Positions 25,661 through 35,288 of a DNA stretch of 64,000 nt are shown here, one piece after another. This DNA comes from Actinopolyspora xinjiangensis (lineage in GTDB: Bacteria; Actinomycetota; Actinomycetes; Mycobacteriales; Pseudonocardiaceae): positions 40,206-104,205 of the forward strand of contig NZ_FNJR01000017.1 in the NCBI RefSeq assembly GCF_900104475.1, in the 5' to 3' direction. Position 1 is the stretch's first letter; the number at the start of each line of letters is the position of its first letter. Below the pieces are notes generated by a model. The model did not search any database and was not told the DNA's origin. It saw only the letters and a list, made by a program, of their open reading frames with translations. Both the position numbers and the translations under genes were made by a program.

Positions 25661-26560
25661 GGCGATGCTCGGTTCGAGTCCCCTTCCGGTCGTTTCCCGG
25701 CCGGGGCCGGGGCGCGCAGTATCGCCTCATACTCTCGTGCGGCTCCGTGGTACGGCCGAGGTGAGAGATATGAGAGCATTCCGGTTCACGATCCGTCGCG
25801 AAAAGTGAAATTTTTTCTTTATCGGTGCGTCCTCGGTGTTCGACGCCGGGGCCGCCACCCGGAATGAACGAAGAGTTCCGAGATATCTCCACCTTCATCG
25901 CTGTCGAAATGTTCGTCCGGATGGTCTAGGGGCGGTGCTTCGAGGGCGCTTGGTGGTGTTTCCGCTGTACAGGTAGTATGGCGCCTTTCGGTGTGGCATC
26001 GGGAGGTTTCGCTCTCCGAGGAGCAAGAACGGTGGTGGAATTGTCGCTGCCCTTTTCGGGTGTTTTTGTGGTTTTCTTGATTTCTGGATTCATGCGAACG
26101 GTGAATATGTCGCCTATTCGTGTGGCACGGCGATCGTTCGAAGTCGTTTTTCGGGAAAGGGTGTCGTCTTCGTTCCGAGGTGATCGTGGCGAGTCCGACC
26201 GTCCGGGTGGAGCGGGTCTGCGGGGCGCCGCGGGGGCGAGGAGCCCGTGCCGGTTCGGGGCTCGGCCGGTGGGTGCGGATTTTATGTCCACAGTGGACTT
26301 ATAGTATGTTTTCCCCGTGTCTGTGCGAAGTTCGCCACGTACCGCTGGCTCCCTCTGTCCGTGACGCGCCTGATCGCGCCTCCGGCGCCTCGTGGATGAT
26401 GTGACGGGTCGGTGACTGCCGGTGAACGGTGTTGACGCCGCCCTGCGGGGGGAACGAATGCGTTGCGTTATTCGACCAGTCTGGGCGTCACTCCGTCAGC
26501 CGATTGCAGTAACGCTGTTGAGCTATTTCGATCACAGTGACGCCGTGAAGGGATCGTGTG
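25661..26560. other. long non-coding stretch
   Basis: No believable gene is present in 900 bases. The G+C content drops locally (for example the A/T-rich run around 25800-25825), and open frames here lack coding-like third-position bias. It contains the inverted repeat at 26286-26298 with an adjacent TATAGT hexamer and, at the end, the AAGGGA ribosome site of the next gene. Confidence 0.4.
26286..26298. promoter_or_regulatory. inverted repeat next to a -10-like hexamer
   Basis: GTCCACAGTGGAC is a perfect 6+6 inverted repeat with a 1-nt centre, followed directly by TATAGT (26300-26305). It may be a regulated promoter for the membrane-protein gene 260 nt downstream; no -35 of consensus type is visible. 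Confidence 0.35.
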
Positions 26561-27394
26561 ATGAGCAGTACCGAGGTCAGCACGGGGATTGTCGGGGGAG
26601 GTGTGCTCTCCGCCGAATCAGACCCCGATGACGTCGCCCGACGCATCGCGGACCTCTCCGAACAGGTGCACCGGGCGCTGCTGTTACGACGCCTGCTGAC
26701 GGTTTGGGCGCTTCCCGTCAACGTGGCGCTGATCGCGTTGGTCGTGGGCTACTTCGCGATGAGGGGAGGCTCGGGGTGGCAGTTGGTGACACTCGTTTCG
26801 GTGATTCCGACGATCTCCGTAGTGGGGTCGGGCTTCCTGCTCTACCGGCAGTACTTCAAAGTACGCGATATGGCGATCGAACTGCGCGAACTGAACCAGG
26901 CCCGACGCGAGCAGTCGCTCGACGACGTCGGTTCCGGGGGGGACCTGTTGGCGGCGCACAAGCGCTACCGGGCTCAGCTGCCCGACGCGATCCGTGCTTA
27001 CCGCAGGCAGGCCAGGCGGTACCGGCGCGCGCACAACGGCCTGCAGGTCGTGGTCATATCCGGTGCGATCGTGACGTCGGTTATCGCGGCGATCTCGGTC
27101 ACCACGGCCGACGTTCGTTGGATCGCGGTCGGGATGAGTCTTCTGGTCGCGTTGACCGCCGCGTTGTCCGGCTACGCCAAGTACCGCGAACGTGGCCTCA
27201 ACTTGCAGCGGACGGCGGACGCACTTGAACGCGAATATCATTCAGTTGAGCTGCGGGTGGGCAAGTACCGGCGGTTCGACAGCGAGCAGGCCGCCTACGC
27301 GGAGTTCGCCCACGAGGCGGAGGTGCTGTTGGACGAGCACGCCAAGCGTCAGCAGCAGGTCGGTCCGGCGATGTTGCCGGACGCGCTCGTGTAG
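26561..27394 (+). CDS. SLATT/DUF4231-like four-helix membrane protein
   Basis: The 277-residue protein has two hydrophobic hairpins: about 45-70 with 75-95, and about 160-180 with 185-205. They are separated by a basic helical segment (QARRYRRAHNGLQ) and followed by a charged coiled-coil-like tail (HSVELRVGKYRRFDSEQAAYAEFAHEAE). This arrangement resembles the SLATT/DUF4231 family, whose members often accompany nucleotide-signalling defence systems. No cyclase, nuclease or effector gene is adjacent here, so a standalone role is likely. GTG precedes the ATG in frame; AAGGGA serves both. Family assignment is by pattern, not alignment. Confidence 0.65.
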   Translation: MSSTEVSTGIVGGGVLSAESDPDDVARRIADLSEQVHRALLLRRLLTVWALPVNVALIALVVGYFAMRGGSGWQLVTLVSVIPTISVVGSGFLLYRQYFKVRDMAIELRELNQARREQSLDDVGSGGDLLAAHKRYRAQLPDAIRAYRRQARRYRRAHNGLQVVVISGAIVTSVIAAISVTTADVRWIAVGMSLLVALTAALSGYAKYRERGLNLQRTADALEREYHSVELRVGKYRRFDSEQAAYAEFAHEAEVLLDEHAKRQQQVGPAMLPDALV

Positions 27395-27988
27395 CCACGG
27401 GTTCCGAGTCGCCCCGTGGCTCGGGGGCCGGTCCCGGCCGGGTGAGTCACGCGGGGAAGCCCGGGGGACTTCCTCGCGTAGCGACGCCGCTCGGCACCCG
27501 TGGCTGAATCCGACGCGTCGGCATCGGTTCCGTCGAGGCGTTCGGCGTCTTGGGCCCGCTCCGCGCGGCTGGTGGCCGCCCGGCCGCGGCGTCCCGTCGT
27601 CCCGCTGGATGGTCCTTCCCGCGTGGAGTCGCCCGGGCCTCGTGGAACGGGAATCCGGAGCGGAGGAACTACCGCTGTGAGTTACTGGCTCGATCGTGTT
27701 TATGGAGTTGAGGCTCGGGGGAGTTCGGCGATTTTTGACTACTCAAAGTAAGAGAAAGCGGTAGTCGGAATCGCTGAATCGTGTTGACGACGGTTTCCGT
27801 AGTCTTTCTTGGCGCGCAGGATCGCTGCCTGTGTGGCGAGGAGGGGTGAACTTGCGGTGCGAGAGGTTTCTGCAAGAGATGGACGCGCTCGAGCGCGGCT
27901 CGGTGATCGCGCACAAGGACCGTCCCGCCCGGTTCGGGTTCGGCCGAGAGCCGATCGGATCAGGCGTAACAGCCCCGGCGCCGTGAAG
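27395..27988. other. non-coding region before the TnpB remnant
   Basis: There is no supported gene. It includes an imperfect hairpin (27728-27774) that could be the end of a decayed IS200/IS605-type element, and a short unassigned open frame ending TGA at about 27985. Confidence 0.35.
27728..27774. repeat. imperfect hairpin, possible transposon-end structure
   Basis: GCGATT...GACTAC at 27728-27742 is mirrored by GTAGTC..AATCGC at 27761-27774 around an 18-nt loop. IS200/IS605 elements carry subterminal hairpins rather than inverted repeats, and a TnpB remnant lies 215 nt downstream, so this may be the element's left end. A chance hairpin cannot be excluded. Confidence 0.3.
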
Positions 27989-28409
27989 AGCCACCGGCAG
28001 CAACGCCGGTGGAAACAACAGGTGGATATCGAGACTTTCCGCGTGGTCAACGCGGTGGTGGACGACGCGGGCATGATCTACGCGGAAGATCTCCCCTGGC
28101 GATTCGTCGGCACAGCGGCGCCGGGGAGAATCACGAACCGGCGTCTCGCGGCCCAGGCGGAAGGCATCACCGCCGAGTCACTCAATACTGTGTCGGGTCG
28201 CGGAGGTTCTGCGGTACGGCTGGTCAACGCGGCCCGCACATCGCGAGTCATCCCCACCGGCGGCGCTCCCGGCCGTCGGAGCGGGGACCGGCTCCCCCGC
28301 ACCGAGTGCGGGGGTGTGTGGCACGCCGACCATGCCGCTGCGGTCAACGTTCTGAAACCGGGCAACCGGCCCCGACATCGGCTCGCGGACACCGCGCGGG
28401 CGGGTGAGA
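27989..28409 (+). pseudogene. decayed TnpB (IS605 OrfB) C-terminal fragment
   Basis: About 140 codons in one frame match the C-terminal half of actinobacterial TnpB proteins: a RuvC-II-like YAEDL segment, NRRLAAQAEGI, then LVNAARTSR, GRRSGDRL, TECGG and WHADHAAAVNVL. In intact proteins this region is a zinc ribbon with two cysteine pairs plus the last RuvC Asp. Here the first pair is lost (RVIPTGG), the second keeps one Cys, while the HAD Asp remains. There is no N-terminal half, so this is a non-functional remnant. The frame runs on without homology into the next gene. No TnpA or guide-RNA scaffold could be identified. Confidence 0.7.
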
Positions 28410-28550
28410 CAGGTCATTCAGAACCGCGACCCTCACCGGTGGAAACCGTTCCACCGGAACTCCAACACGTCGGCATTCCGCCGGTGCGTGGAGAACGAAT
28501 CATCCAACCAACGATCGACCCTGATCAACGAATAGGAAGCGGCCAAGGCG

Positions 28551-28985
28551 ATGAAACGTACTCTCACCACGGTGAGCGCTCTGGTGGCGGGCAGTGTGGG
28601 CGTCCTCGGCTTCGCGGGTACCGCGGCCGCCGCGGACGGTCCGGAACTACCCGCCGAGTTGCCGATGGACAACAACGTGGCGAAGGCCACGTACCACACC
28701 GCCGCGACACTGCACTCGGCTCAGCAAGTGGTCGGTGACGTCGTGCCTTCCAAGGGCAAGCTCACCGGGCGTGCCGCTGACACCCCCGACGGGGATCCGC
28801 TGTCGGAGGCCATCCAGGAGGGGCACGTCTCGGGTGAGCTGCTCAACGGCGAGCAACTGGACGGTTCCGCATCGGAGATGCTGGAAAGCGTCCCGGACAA
28901 GACGCAGCAGTCCTCCGACCCCTCCTCGGAGAGCTCGGTGAGCGGGCTTCCGGTCGGTGATGTCGTGAGCGGTCTGGTCCGCTGA
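28551..28985 (+). CDS. small secreted protein of unknown function
   Basis: The 144-residue protein has a clear signal peptide (MKRTL..., hydrophobic core, AGTAAAA cleavage region near 28). The mature part is acidic and Ser/Asp/Glu-rich with a hydrophobic C-terminal LPVGDVVSGLV segment, resembling small alanine-rich exported proteins of actinomycetes. I do not recognise a domain. It is monocistronic, followed by a strong bidirectional terminator, and convergent with the pyrophosphatase gene. Confidence 0.7.
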   Translation: MKRTLTTVSALVAGSVGVLGFAGTAAAADGPELPAELPMDNNVAKATYHTAATLHSAQQVVGDVVPSKGKLTGRAADTPDGDPLSEAIQEGHVSGELLNGEQLDGSASEMLESVPDKTQQSSDPSSESSVSGLPVGDVVSGLVR

Positions 28986-29017
28986 ACGGTTCCCGTGCCG
29001 AACCGACGACCACGCGA

Positions 29018-29058
29018 ACAGGAAGGTCCCCGCCGAGCGACGGCGAGGACCTTCCTGT
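29018..29058. terminator. bidirectional terminator
   Basis: ACAGGAAGGTCC (29018-29029) and GGACCTTCCTGT (29047-29058) pair perfectly and continue through one mismatch into CGCCG/CGGCG around a 5-nt loop. It lies exactly between two convergent genes. Confidence 0.85.
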
Positions 29059-29073
29059 CGTGTCGTTCCGAGC

Positions 29074-29562
29074 TCAGTGGCCCTGCTCCTTGGCCCGTTC
29101 GTACGACTTCTTGATCTCCGCCTCGGCCTCGTCCCGGCCTACCCAAGTGGCGCCCTCGACGCTCTTGGCGGGTTCGAGATCCTTGTAGACCTCGAAGAAG
29201 TGCTGGATCTCCAGACGGTGGAACTCCGGCACGTGGTGGATGTCGCGCATGTGTTCCTGACGCGGGTCGTCGGCGGGTACGCAGATGATCTTGTCGTCGC
29301 CGCCCTTCTCGTCGCGCATCCGGAACATCCCGATCGCGCGAGCGCTGATCAGGCAACCGGGGAAGGTCGGCTCCTGGATGAGCACGAGCGCGTCCAGCGG
29401 ATCCCCGTCCTCGCCGAGGGTCTCCTCGATGAACCCGTAGTCGGCCGGATACTGGGTAGCGGTGAACAGCGTCCGGTCGAGACGGATACGGCCCGTCTTG
29501 TGGTCCACTTCGTACTTGTTGCGCTCCCCTTTGGGGATCTCGATCGTGACGTCGAAGTCCAC
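29074..29562 (-). CDS. ppa: soluble inorganic pyrophosphatase (family I)
   Basis: The 162-residue protein is of typical bacterial size. It carries the family I signature DGDPLDAL with three metal-binding Asp residues, the substrate Lys/Glu segment [13 protein letters not shown] at the start, and [12 protein letters not shown]. It hydrolyses pyrophosphate from biosynthesis. The GTG at 29562 is preferred because AGGA lies just upstream and the protein then starts at the family's normal [12 protein letters not shown]; the frame is open far upstream to 30246 with no homology. It is transcribed divergently from dacB. Confidence 0.95.
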   Translation of the reverse strand: MDFDVTIEIPKGERNKYEVDHKTGRIRLDRTLFTATQYPADYGFIEETLGEDGDPLDALVLIQEPTFPGCLISARAIGMFRMRDEKGGDDKIICVPADDPRQEHMRDIHHVPEFHRLEIQHFFEVYKDLEPAKSVEGATWVGRDEAEAEIKKSYERAKEQGH

Positions 29563-30024
29563 GCGTTCCTCATTCGTCCTAGTGATGTTTCGGACGGCGG
29601 TGCTGCCGTTCCCGGCCGTTGCTCGGGGAGTTCCCCGATCGCCCGCACTGCGGCGGACCGCCCGGCGTGGAGCCGGATCGGAGTGGATCGTGTCCGAACC
29701 GTTACCACCGCCGGTGGAGTGGTGAATACAGCCTAGGAACCTGTTCCGAAAACCGCTCGCGGGGTTGGATGATCCCAGGTCGGAGCCGGTGTGGGCCCCG
29801 TCGGGAGCACTCGGGGAACCGACTCCCCGACCGGCGCCCGGCCGGTCCGAAGCGTTCGGCGACGATCCCCGGCGGTTTTCCGGGCAGTGTTCCACGCCGT
29901 TACCGGTGTGGCCTTCTCCGCCACTCCCACGGACGCATCTAGTGTGGGACAAGTCAGCCGTTCCAGCCGCACACAGTGTGCGAGATCGCACCCGCGAGCC
30001 GGTGGAAGCCGCGAGGAGGAGCAC

Positions 30025-32283
30025 TTGCCCGAGCCCCAGGAGCCACGGGAGACGGGCGGTCGTGACGACGCGGTGGAGGAGACGGAATCCACCGGTGACT
30101 CCCGGAGCTCCGACGCGGCGGAACCCGAACCGGCCCCGGAGGACTCGTTCGACTGGCCGACGGAGGACCCCGAGACGTCGCGCGCCGAGTCGTCCCCGGA
30201 GGCCGGGGGAGACCCCGACGTGGCGGAACCCGAATGGCCCGAGCACGACCCCGCCGCGGTCGAACGCACCCAGCGTTTCGACGCGATCGAGCCCGTGGCA
30301 CCCACCGACGGGCCGCGGCCGTCCTCGGACGCCACGCCGAAGTCGGACGCGGCGGCCGATCCACCCACCATCCGCATGGCGCCGGTTTCCCAGGCCGCCC
30401 CCTCACAGGGGGAGGACGAGTGGCCGCGCGTCGACCCCGATCCCGCCGAACCCGCCGGGAGACCGCCGGAGCGGCGAACCGACCGGTTCACCACGCACGA
30501 CCACCACCCGACAGGGGAGCACGACTCGGCCGAGCAGCGGGCACAGTCCGCCGGTGAGCAGTCGAGCGGGCAGGCGCGTCCCGCCTCGCCCGCCGACTTC
30601 GGCATGCCGGACACCTCGTCGGGCACGGCTCCGCCGTCCATCGTCAGGGGGGAGGGTCCAGCGGAATCCGGCCCTGACGAGGCGGAGGCCCCCGGCCATG
30701 AGTCCGGTGTCGAATCCGGCGACGGGGACTCCCCACCGTCCGTCGGGGCGGGGACCGTGGAACACGCGGACGTTCCGGAGCACCCCGAAACCGCACCGTT
30801 CGACGCGGGGACCGCGGAAGTCGACGAACGCGCCGTTGCCCCGGCGAGCGAGGAGTCCGGTGGGGAAGGCGAGCCCGCGAGCGGCCGGAAGAAGCCCTTC
30901 CACGCGCTCGGAGGCAGAACCGCGCTGGTCACGGCGGTCGCGCTGGTCGCGGTGATCGCGCTCGCCGGGCTCGCGGTGTTCCGCGGCCCCGGCTGGTTCG
31001 GCGAGCTGCTGCGTACACGAGCCGATCCACCGGCTCCGGTCCGGTTGAGCCCCGACGTGCGGGGACTGCGGAGCTCGGCACCCGTGCCCACCGAGCAGGG
31101 GGTCGAGGCCGCGCTCTCGGAGATCTCCTCGGCCCCCGCTCTCGGGGGCTTCGGCGCCGTGGTCCGCGACGCCCGGTCCGGCCGGACCCTGTGGCAGCGG
31201 GATCCCACGCACCCGCTGGTCCCCGCGTCGACGAACAAGCTGCTCACCTCCTGCGCGGCGTTACTGGCCATGGACCACGGCTTCCGGTTCACCACGAAGG
31301 TCGTGCGCGGCAGTGAGCCGGGGAGCGTGGTCCTCGTCGGAGGTGGGGACCCCACGCTGTCCTCCCTGCCGCAGGGACAGGAGTCGGTCTATCCCGGTGC
31401 GGCCAGGCTGGACGAGCTGGTCGACGAGGTCAGGGAAGTCACTTCCGGCGAGATCGAGTCGGTCAAGGTCGACGTCGGGCGTTACAGCGGTCCCGGCCTG
31501 GAGCCCAGCTGGTCGCGAGGAGACGTTTCCAAGGGCTACGTCGCCCCGATCCAACCGGTGATGCTCGACGGGGGGCGTCAGGATCCCACCAGCAAGGTCA
31601 GCAGGCGCAGCGAAGAGCCGGCGCTGGACGCGGCCCGTGAACTCGCCTCGCGGCTGGGCGCCCCCACCGACTCGGTGAGTGAGACAACCGTCGGCTCGAA
31701 CGCGGCCACGCTCGCCGAGGTCGAGTCGCCCCCGCTGCGGGACCTGGTGCGCAAGACGCTGCGGGATTCGGACAACGTGCTGGCGGAGGCGATCGCCCGG
31801 CAGGTCGCCCGCACCACCGGCCACGAGGCTTCGTTCACCGGGGCGGTACGCGCGGTCCGCGAGGTGCTGAGCCGCAACGGTTTCGACCTGACCGGGGTCG
31901 AGATCGTCGACGGCAGCGGGCTCTCGTTCTCGGACCACCTGCCCGCCAGGGTTCTGGGTGAGGTGATGCGAGTGGCCGCCGCTCCCGTCGAGCGGCCCGA
32001 CGGGCGTTCCGCCAGACTCCGACCGCTGCTGACGTCATTGCCCGTCGCGGGCGGCAGCGGCGGTCTGGCCGGGCGCTACGAGGGCGACGCCGCCCCGGGG
32101 AGAGGATGGGTCCGGGCCAAGACCGGAACGCTGACGGGGACCAACGCGTTGGCGGGCATCGTCGTCACCCGGGACGGCCGGCTGCTGGTGTTCGCGTTCC
32201 TGTCCAACGGGATGCGGCCCGCGAAGGTGCGGCCGATGCTCGACGAGCTCGCGGCCCGGTTGCGCTCCTGCGGCTGCCGCTGA
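30025..32283 (+). CDS. dacB: D-alanyl-D-alanine carboxypeptidase/endopeptidase (PBP4 type)
   Basis: From the TTG at 30025, which has GAGGAGG 5-6 nt upstream, the protein is 752 residues. The first ~290 are acidic, Pro/Glu/Asp-rich and presumably disordered in the cytoplasm; one transmembrane helix follows (about 295-320), then an extracellular PBP4 domain with the active-site motifs S402-T-N-K405, S582-D-N and K699-T-G. It trims or cleaves peptidoglycan cross-links. The long acidic cytoplasmic tail is unusual for the family. An open frame continues upstream to 29791 without a ribosome site. The next genes follow the conserved actinobacterial order. Confidence 0.9.
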   Translation: MPEPQEPRETGGRDDAVEETESTGDSRSSDAAEPEPAPEDSFDWPTEDPETSRAESSPEAGGDPDVAEPEWPEHDPAAVERTQRFDAIEPVAPTDGPRPSSDATPKSDAAADPPTIRMAPVSQAAPSQGEDEWPRVDPDPAEPAGRPPERRTDRFTTHDHHPTGEHDSAEQRAQSAGEQSSGQARPASPADFGMPDTSSGTAPPSIVRGEGPAESGPDEAEAPGHESGVESGDGDSPPSVGAGTVEHADVPEHPETAPFDAGTAEVDERAVAPASEESGGEGEPASGRKKPFHALGGRTALVTAVALVAVIALAGLAVFRGPGWFGELLRTRADPPAPVRLSPDVRGLRSSAPVPTEQGVEAALSEISSAPALGGFGAVVRDARSGRTLWQRDPTHPLVPASTNKLLTSCAALLAMDHGFRFTTKVVRGSEPGSVVLVGGGDPTLSSLPQGQESVYPGAARLDELVDEVREVTSGEIESVKVDVGRYSGPGLEPSWSRGDVSKGYVAPIQPVMLDGGRQDPTSKVSRRSEEPALDAARELASRLGAPTDSVSETTVGSNAATLAEVESPPLRDLVRKTLRDSDNVLAEAIARQVARTTGHEASFTGAVRAVREVLSRNGFDLTGVEIVDGSGLSFSDHLPARVLGEVMRVAAAPVERPDGRSARLRPLLTSLPVAGGSGGLAGRYEGDAAPGRGWVRAKTGTLTGTNALAGIVVTRDGRLLVFAFLSNGMRPAKVRPMLDELAARLRSCGCR

Positions 32284-32381
32284 GTTCCCGGGCCGGGCGC
32301 TTCCGGCCGGTGCGCCGATCCCGCCTCGGGGCGGGGCCCGGTGGAGCGAGGCGGAGATTCGCCCAGCGGCGCCCGCCCGGG

Positions 32382-32387
32382 TACGGT
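32382..32387 (+). promoter_or_regulatory. -10 hexamer of a probable leaderless transcript
   Basis: TACGGT ends 6 nt before the GTG at 32394; no Shine-Dalgarno lies between them. Confidence 0.5.
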
Positions 32388-32393
32388 CGGGAT

Positions 32394-33572
32394 GTGACTG
32401 TTCGTGCGTCCGCGCTGTCCACCCCGTTTCGCCGGGATTCGGCGAGACACACCCGTCCGGTTCGGGACCGGCGGGACGGGTACGTCTCCGGCTCCGGGAG
32501 CGGCGGGGCCGTTGACTGGAACACCGCCGTCGCCACCGCGACCCGGTTGCTCGGTCCGGGCCCCGAGATCTCGCGCGCCGAGGCCGACAGCGCCGTGGCC
32601 TCGCTCCGGGAGTTCAGCGTCAGCGCGGAGACGCACGTCCGGGAGCTGACCGGCCTGGGGGCGGACCTGCCGGTCGTGTCGGGAGATGTGGTGGACCGAC
32701 CGGGTTGGTTGCGGGGCGCGACACGCGGGCTGTCCGAGCTGACCGACACCGCGCTGGCCAACGCCGGTGGTGACGACCGGGAGGAAGTCAGCCCGGTGCT
32801 GGCCGCGGTCAACAGCCGTGGCGCGGGGATGCAGGCCGGGCTCGTGCTCGCCTACCTGGGCACCAAGGTGCTGGGGCAGTACGACCCGTTCACGCCCACC
32901 GACTCCGGGCAGCCGGGCAGGCTGTTGCTGGTGGCTCCCAACATAGTCGCCGCGCAACGCGCCCTCGGAGTCCCCCAGGACGACTTCCGGATGTGGGTCT
33001 GCCTGCACGAATCCACCCATCGGCTGCAGTTCAACGCTGTCCCCTGGCTGCGAGAGCACTTCTCCCGCAGCATCGGCGAACTGCTGACCGAGATGGACGG
33101 TTCCGGCGGTGAGCTGCTGGGCAGGCTTCCCTCGGCGGTTCGGGAGATCCGCGCCGCGAGGTCGGGGGAGACGGATACCAGCCCGGGGATGCTCGGGGTG
33201 GTCGAGCTGCTGCAGAGCCCCGCGCAGCGCGCGGCGCTGGACCGCATCCTGGCCATCTCCACCCTGTTGGAGGGGCACGCGGATCACGTCATGGACGCGG
33301 TGGGGCCCCGCGTGGTGCCCAGCGTGCACACCATCCGTGAGCGCTTCACCCAGCGCCGCGCCGGTGGTGGGCCGCTCGACCGGGTGCTGCGCAGTCTGCT
33401 GGGGGTGGACGCCAAGATCAAGCAGTACGCCAAGGGAGCCGAGTTCACCCGTGGCGTGGTGGAAGCCGTCGGTATGACCGGGTTCAACGCGGTCTGGGAG
33501 GGACCGGAGAACCTGCCCACCCGAGCCGAGCTGTCCGACCCGCTCGCCTGGTTGCGGCGCGTGCACGGCTGA
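32394..33572 (+). CDS. zinc-dependent metalloprotease family protein (F420-associated type)
   Basis: The 392-residue protein has a metalloprotease HExxH motif at 205-209 (HESTH, in CLHESTHRLQF) and a downstream GHADH segment that could supply the third ligand. It matches a family often annotated in actinobacteria as a zinc-dependent metalloprotease or 'coenzyme F420 biosynthesis-associated' protein; the function is not established. No signal peptide is evident. The GTG at 32394 fits the -10 hexamer 6 nt upstream. It lies between dacB and tilS, a conserved position. Confidence 0.85.
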   Translation: MTVRASALSTPFRRDSARHTRPVRDRRDGYVSGSGSGGAVDWNTAVATATRLLGPGPEISRAEADSAVASLREFSVSAETHVRELTGLGADLPVVSGDVVDRPGWLRGATRGLSELTDTALANAGGDDREEVSPVLAAVNSRGAGMQAGLVLAYLGTKVLGQYDPFTPTDSGQPGRLLLVAPNIVAAQRALGVPQDDFRMWVCLHESTHRLQFNAVPWLREHFSRSIGELLTEMDGSGGELLGRLPSAVREIRAARSGETDTSPGMLGVVELLQSPAQRAALDRILAISTLLEGHADHVMDAVGPRVVPSVHTIRERFTQRRAGGGPLDRVLRSLLGVDAKIKQYAKGAEFTRGVVEAVGMTGFNAVWEGPENLPTRAELSDPLAWLRRVHG

Positions 33573-33683
33573 CCGGGAATCGCCTCGCGGGCTTTCGCGC
33601 CGTTCCGCCACCCCACCCGCGCCGTTTCCGTGCCGGACGAGTCGTGAACCCGGTCCTGCTGCGGACCGCCCGCCGTGCGACGG

Positions 33684-33689
33684 GACAAT
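33684..33689 (+). promoter_or_regulatory. possible -10 hexamer of a leaderless tilS transcript
   Basis: GACAAT (one base from the TANNNT pattern) ends 7 nt before the GTG of tilS, and no convincing Shine-Dalgarno is seen. Confidence 0.3.
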
Positions 33690-33696
33690 CGGGGGC

Positions 33697-34698
33697 GTGC
33701 CGCCAGCTCCCAGCGTCAGCGCCGTCCGCCTCGCCGTTCGACGTCTGCTCGATTCCGAGCAGGCCGCTCCCTACCGAGGGCTTCCCCTGGTGGTGGCCTG
33801 TTCCGGAGGGCCGGACTCGCTGGCTCTCGCCGCGGCGACCACCCACGTGGCACGGCACCGGGAGGTGCCGGTGCGCGGCGTGGTCGTCGACCACGGCTTG
33901 CAGGCCGGCTCGGATCGGGTCGCTTCCGAGGCCGCCGCGCAGCTGACCGAACTCGGTTGTTCCGAGGTGGAGGTCGCGCGGGTCCACCCGGACGGTGCGG
34001 GCGGTACCGAGGCGGCGGCCCGCCGCGCCCGTTACGAGGCCCTACGGGCGCGGCGTCCCCCCGGATCTCCGGTGTTGCTCGGCCACACCCTCGACGACCA
34101 GGCCGAAACGGTGCTGCTGGGGCTCGGGCGGGGTTCCGGCGCGCGCTCCCTGGCGGGGATGCGTCCGCTGGACGGGCCGTGGGCACGTCCTTTCCTGGAG
34201 ATCACCCGCGGCACGACGGAACAGGCCTGTGCCGAGCTGGGACTGCGTCCGTGGCGTGATCCGCACAACGCCGATCCGGGGTTCACGAGGATACGCCTCC
34301 GAACCGAGGTGCTGCCCTTGTTGGAGGAGGTCCTGCAGGGCGGGGTGGCGAACGCCCTGTCCCGTACCGCTGTTCAGCTACGGGAGGACGCCGATGCGCT
34401 GGACGCCGTGGCAGCGGATCTCCGCGAGCGGGTGGCGGATTCCGGAGGGCTCGACGCGCGTAGCCTTGCGGCGCACCCTCCCGCGCTTCGCAGACGCGTG
34501 CTGCGGGACTGGCTCACGGATCAGGGGGTTCCGGAACTCAGCGATGCCCATCTGCGTGCGTCGGACGCCCTGGTGGGTGACTGGCGCGGGCAAGGTGGTC
34601 ACGCTCTGCCGGGGAACTTTGAGCTGGTTCGTATCCGTGGGACCCTTCTGGTGGAATGCGGGGGTCGCGGAACCGACCAACGGTCGAGCGACGGGTGA
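33697..34698 (+). CDS. tilS: tRNA(Ile)-lysidine synthase
   Basis: The 333-residue enzyme modifies C34 of the CAU-anticodon tRNA-Ile to lysidine using ATP. The PP-loop SGGPDS is at 36-41, followed by VVVDHGLQ and the [15 protein letters not shown] segment that defines the family. It is shorter than E. coli TilS, with a reduced C-terminal domain as in other actinobacteria. It is essential in bacteria because it allows AUA decoding. The stop overlaps an in-frame GTG of the hpt reading frame (GTGA), suggesting cotranscription with hpt. Confidence 0.93.
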   Translation: MPPAPSVSAVRLAVRRLLDSEQAAPYRGLPLVVACSGGPDSLALAAATTHVARHREVPVRGVVVDHGLQAGSDRVASEAAAQLTELGCSEVEVARVHPDGAGGTEAAARRARYEALRARRPPGSPVLLGHTLDDQAETVLLGLGRGSGARSLAGMRPLDGPWARPFLEITRGTTEQACAELGLRPWRDPHNADPGFTRIRLRTEVLPLLEEVLQGGVANALSRTAVQLREDADALDAVAADLRERVADSGGLDARSLAAHPPALRRRVLRDWLTDQGVPELSDAHLRASDALVGDWRGQGGHALPGNFELVRIRGTLLVECGGRGTDQRSSDG

Positions 34699-34730
34699 AC
34701 GACGACCCAATCGAGAGGGGAAGCCGGGCC

Positions 34731-35288
34731 GTGTACGACGGCGACATTGCCTCCGTGCTCATCACCGAGCAGCAGATCAATGACAAGGTCGGTGAGCTGG
34801 CCAAGCAGATCGACGAGGACTACGGGGACCTTTCGGGGGGCGATTTGGTGCTGGTCGGTGTCCTCAAGGGCGCCGTCATGGTGATGACCGATCTCGCCCG
34901 GGCACTGCCCCGACCGGCGCAGCTGGAGTTCATGGCGGTCAGCTCCTACGGCTCCTCGACCTCGTCCTCGGGCGTGGTCCGCATTCTCAAGGACCTCGAC
35001 CGCGACATCGCGGGCAAGCACGTGCTCGTGGTGGAGGACATCATCGACTCCGGGCTCACCCTGTCCTGGTTGCTGCGGAACCTCGCGAGCAGGCAGCCCG
35101 TCTCGCTGGAGGTCTGCACATTGCTGCGCAAGCCCGACGCGGTGCAGGTGGAGGTGCCGGTGCGCTACGTCGGTTTCGACATCCCCAACGAGTTCGTCGT
35201 CGGCTACGGGCTGGACTTCGCCGAACGCTACCGCGACCTCCCCTACATCGGCAGCCTCGATCCGAAGGTTTACACCTCGGGGACGTGA
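34731..35288 (+). CDS. hpt: hypoxanthine phosphoribosyltransferase
   Basis: The 185-residue purine salvage enzyme converts hypoxanthine or guanine plus PRPP to nucleotides. The PRPP-binding motif is [10 protein letters not shown] (101-110), and the flexible-loop [11 protein letters not shown] and the [16 protein letters not shown] hood segment are typical. I prefer the GTG at 34731, preceded by GAGAGGGG; the GTG at 34695, overlapping the tilS stop, would add 12 residues. The gene sits in the conserved tilS-hpt-ftsH arrangement. Confidence 0.94.
   Translation: MYDGDIASVLITEQQINDKVGELAKQIDEDYGDLSGGDLVLVGVLKGAVMVMTDLARALPRPAQLEFMAVSSYGSSTSSSGVVRILKDLDRDIAGKHVLVVEDIIDSGLTLSWLLRNLASRQPVSLEVCTLLRKPDAVQVEVPVRYVGFDIPNEFVVGYGLDFAERYRDLPYIGSLDPKVYTSGT

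Noticed and set aside
25978..26304. 108-codon plus-strand ORF with a hydrophobic middle
   Set aside because: It has no ribosome site and no homology, and its base composition is unlike that of coding DNA here.
32076..33611. 511-codon minus-strand frame opposite the metalloprotease gene
   Set aside because: There is no ribosome site or domain, and it fully overlaps an HExxH protein whose neighbours are in conserved order.
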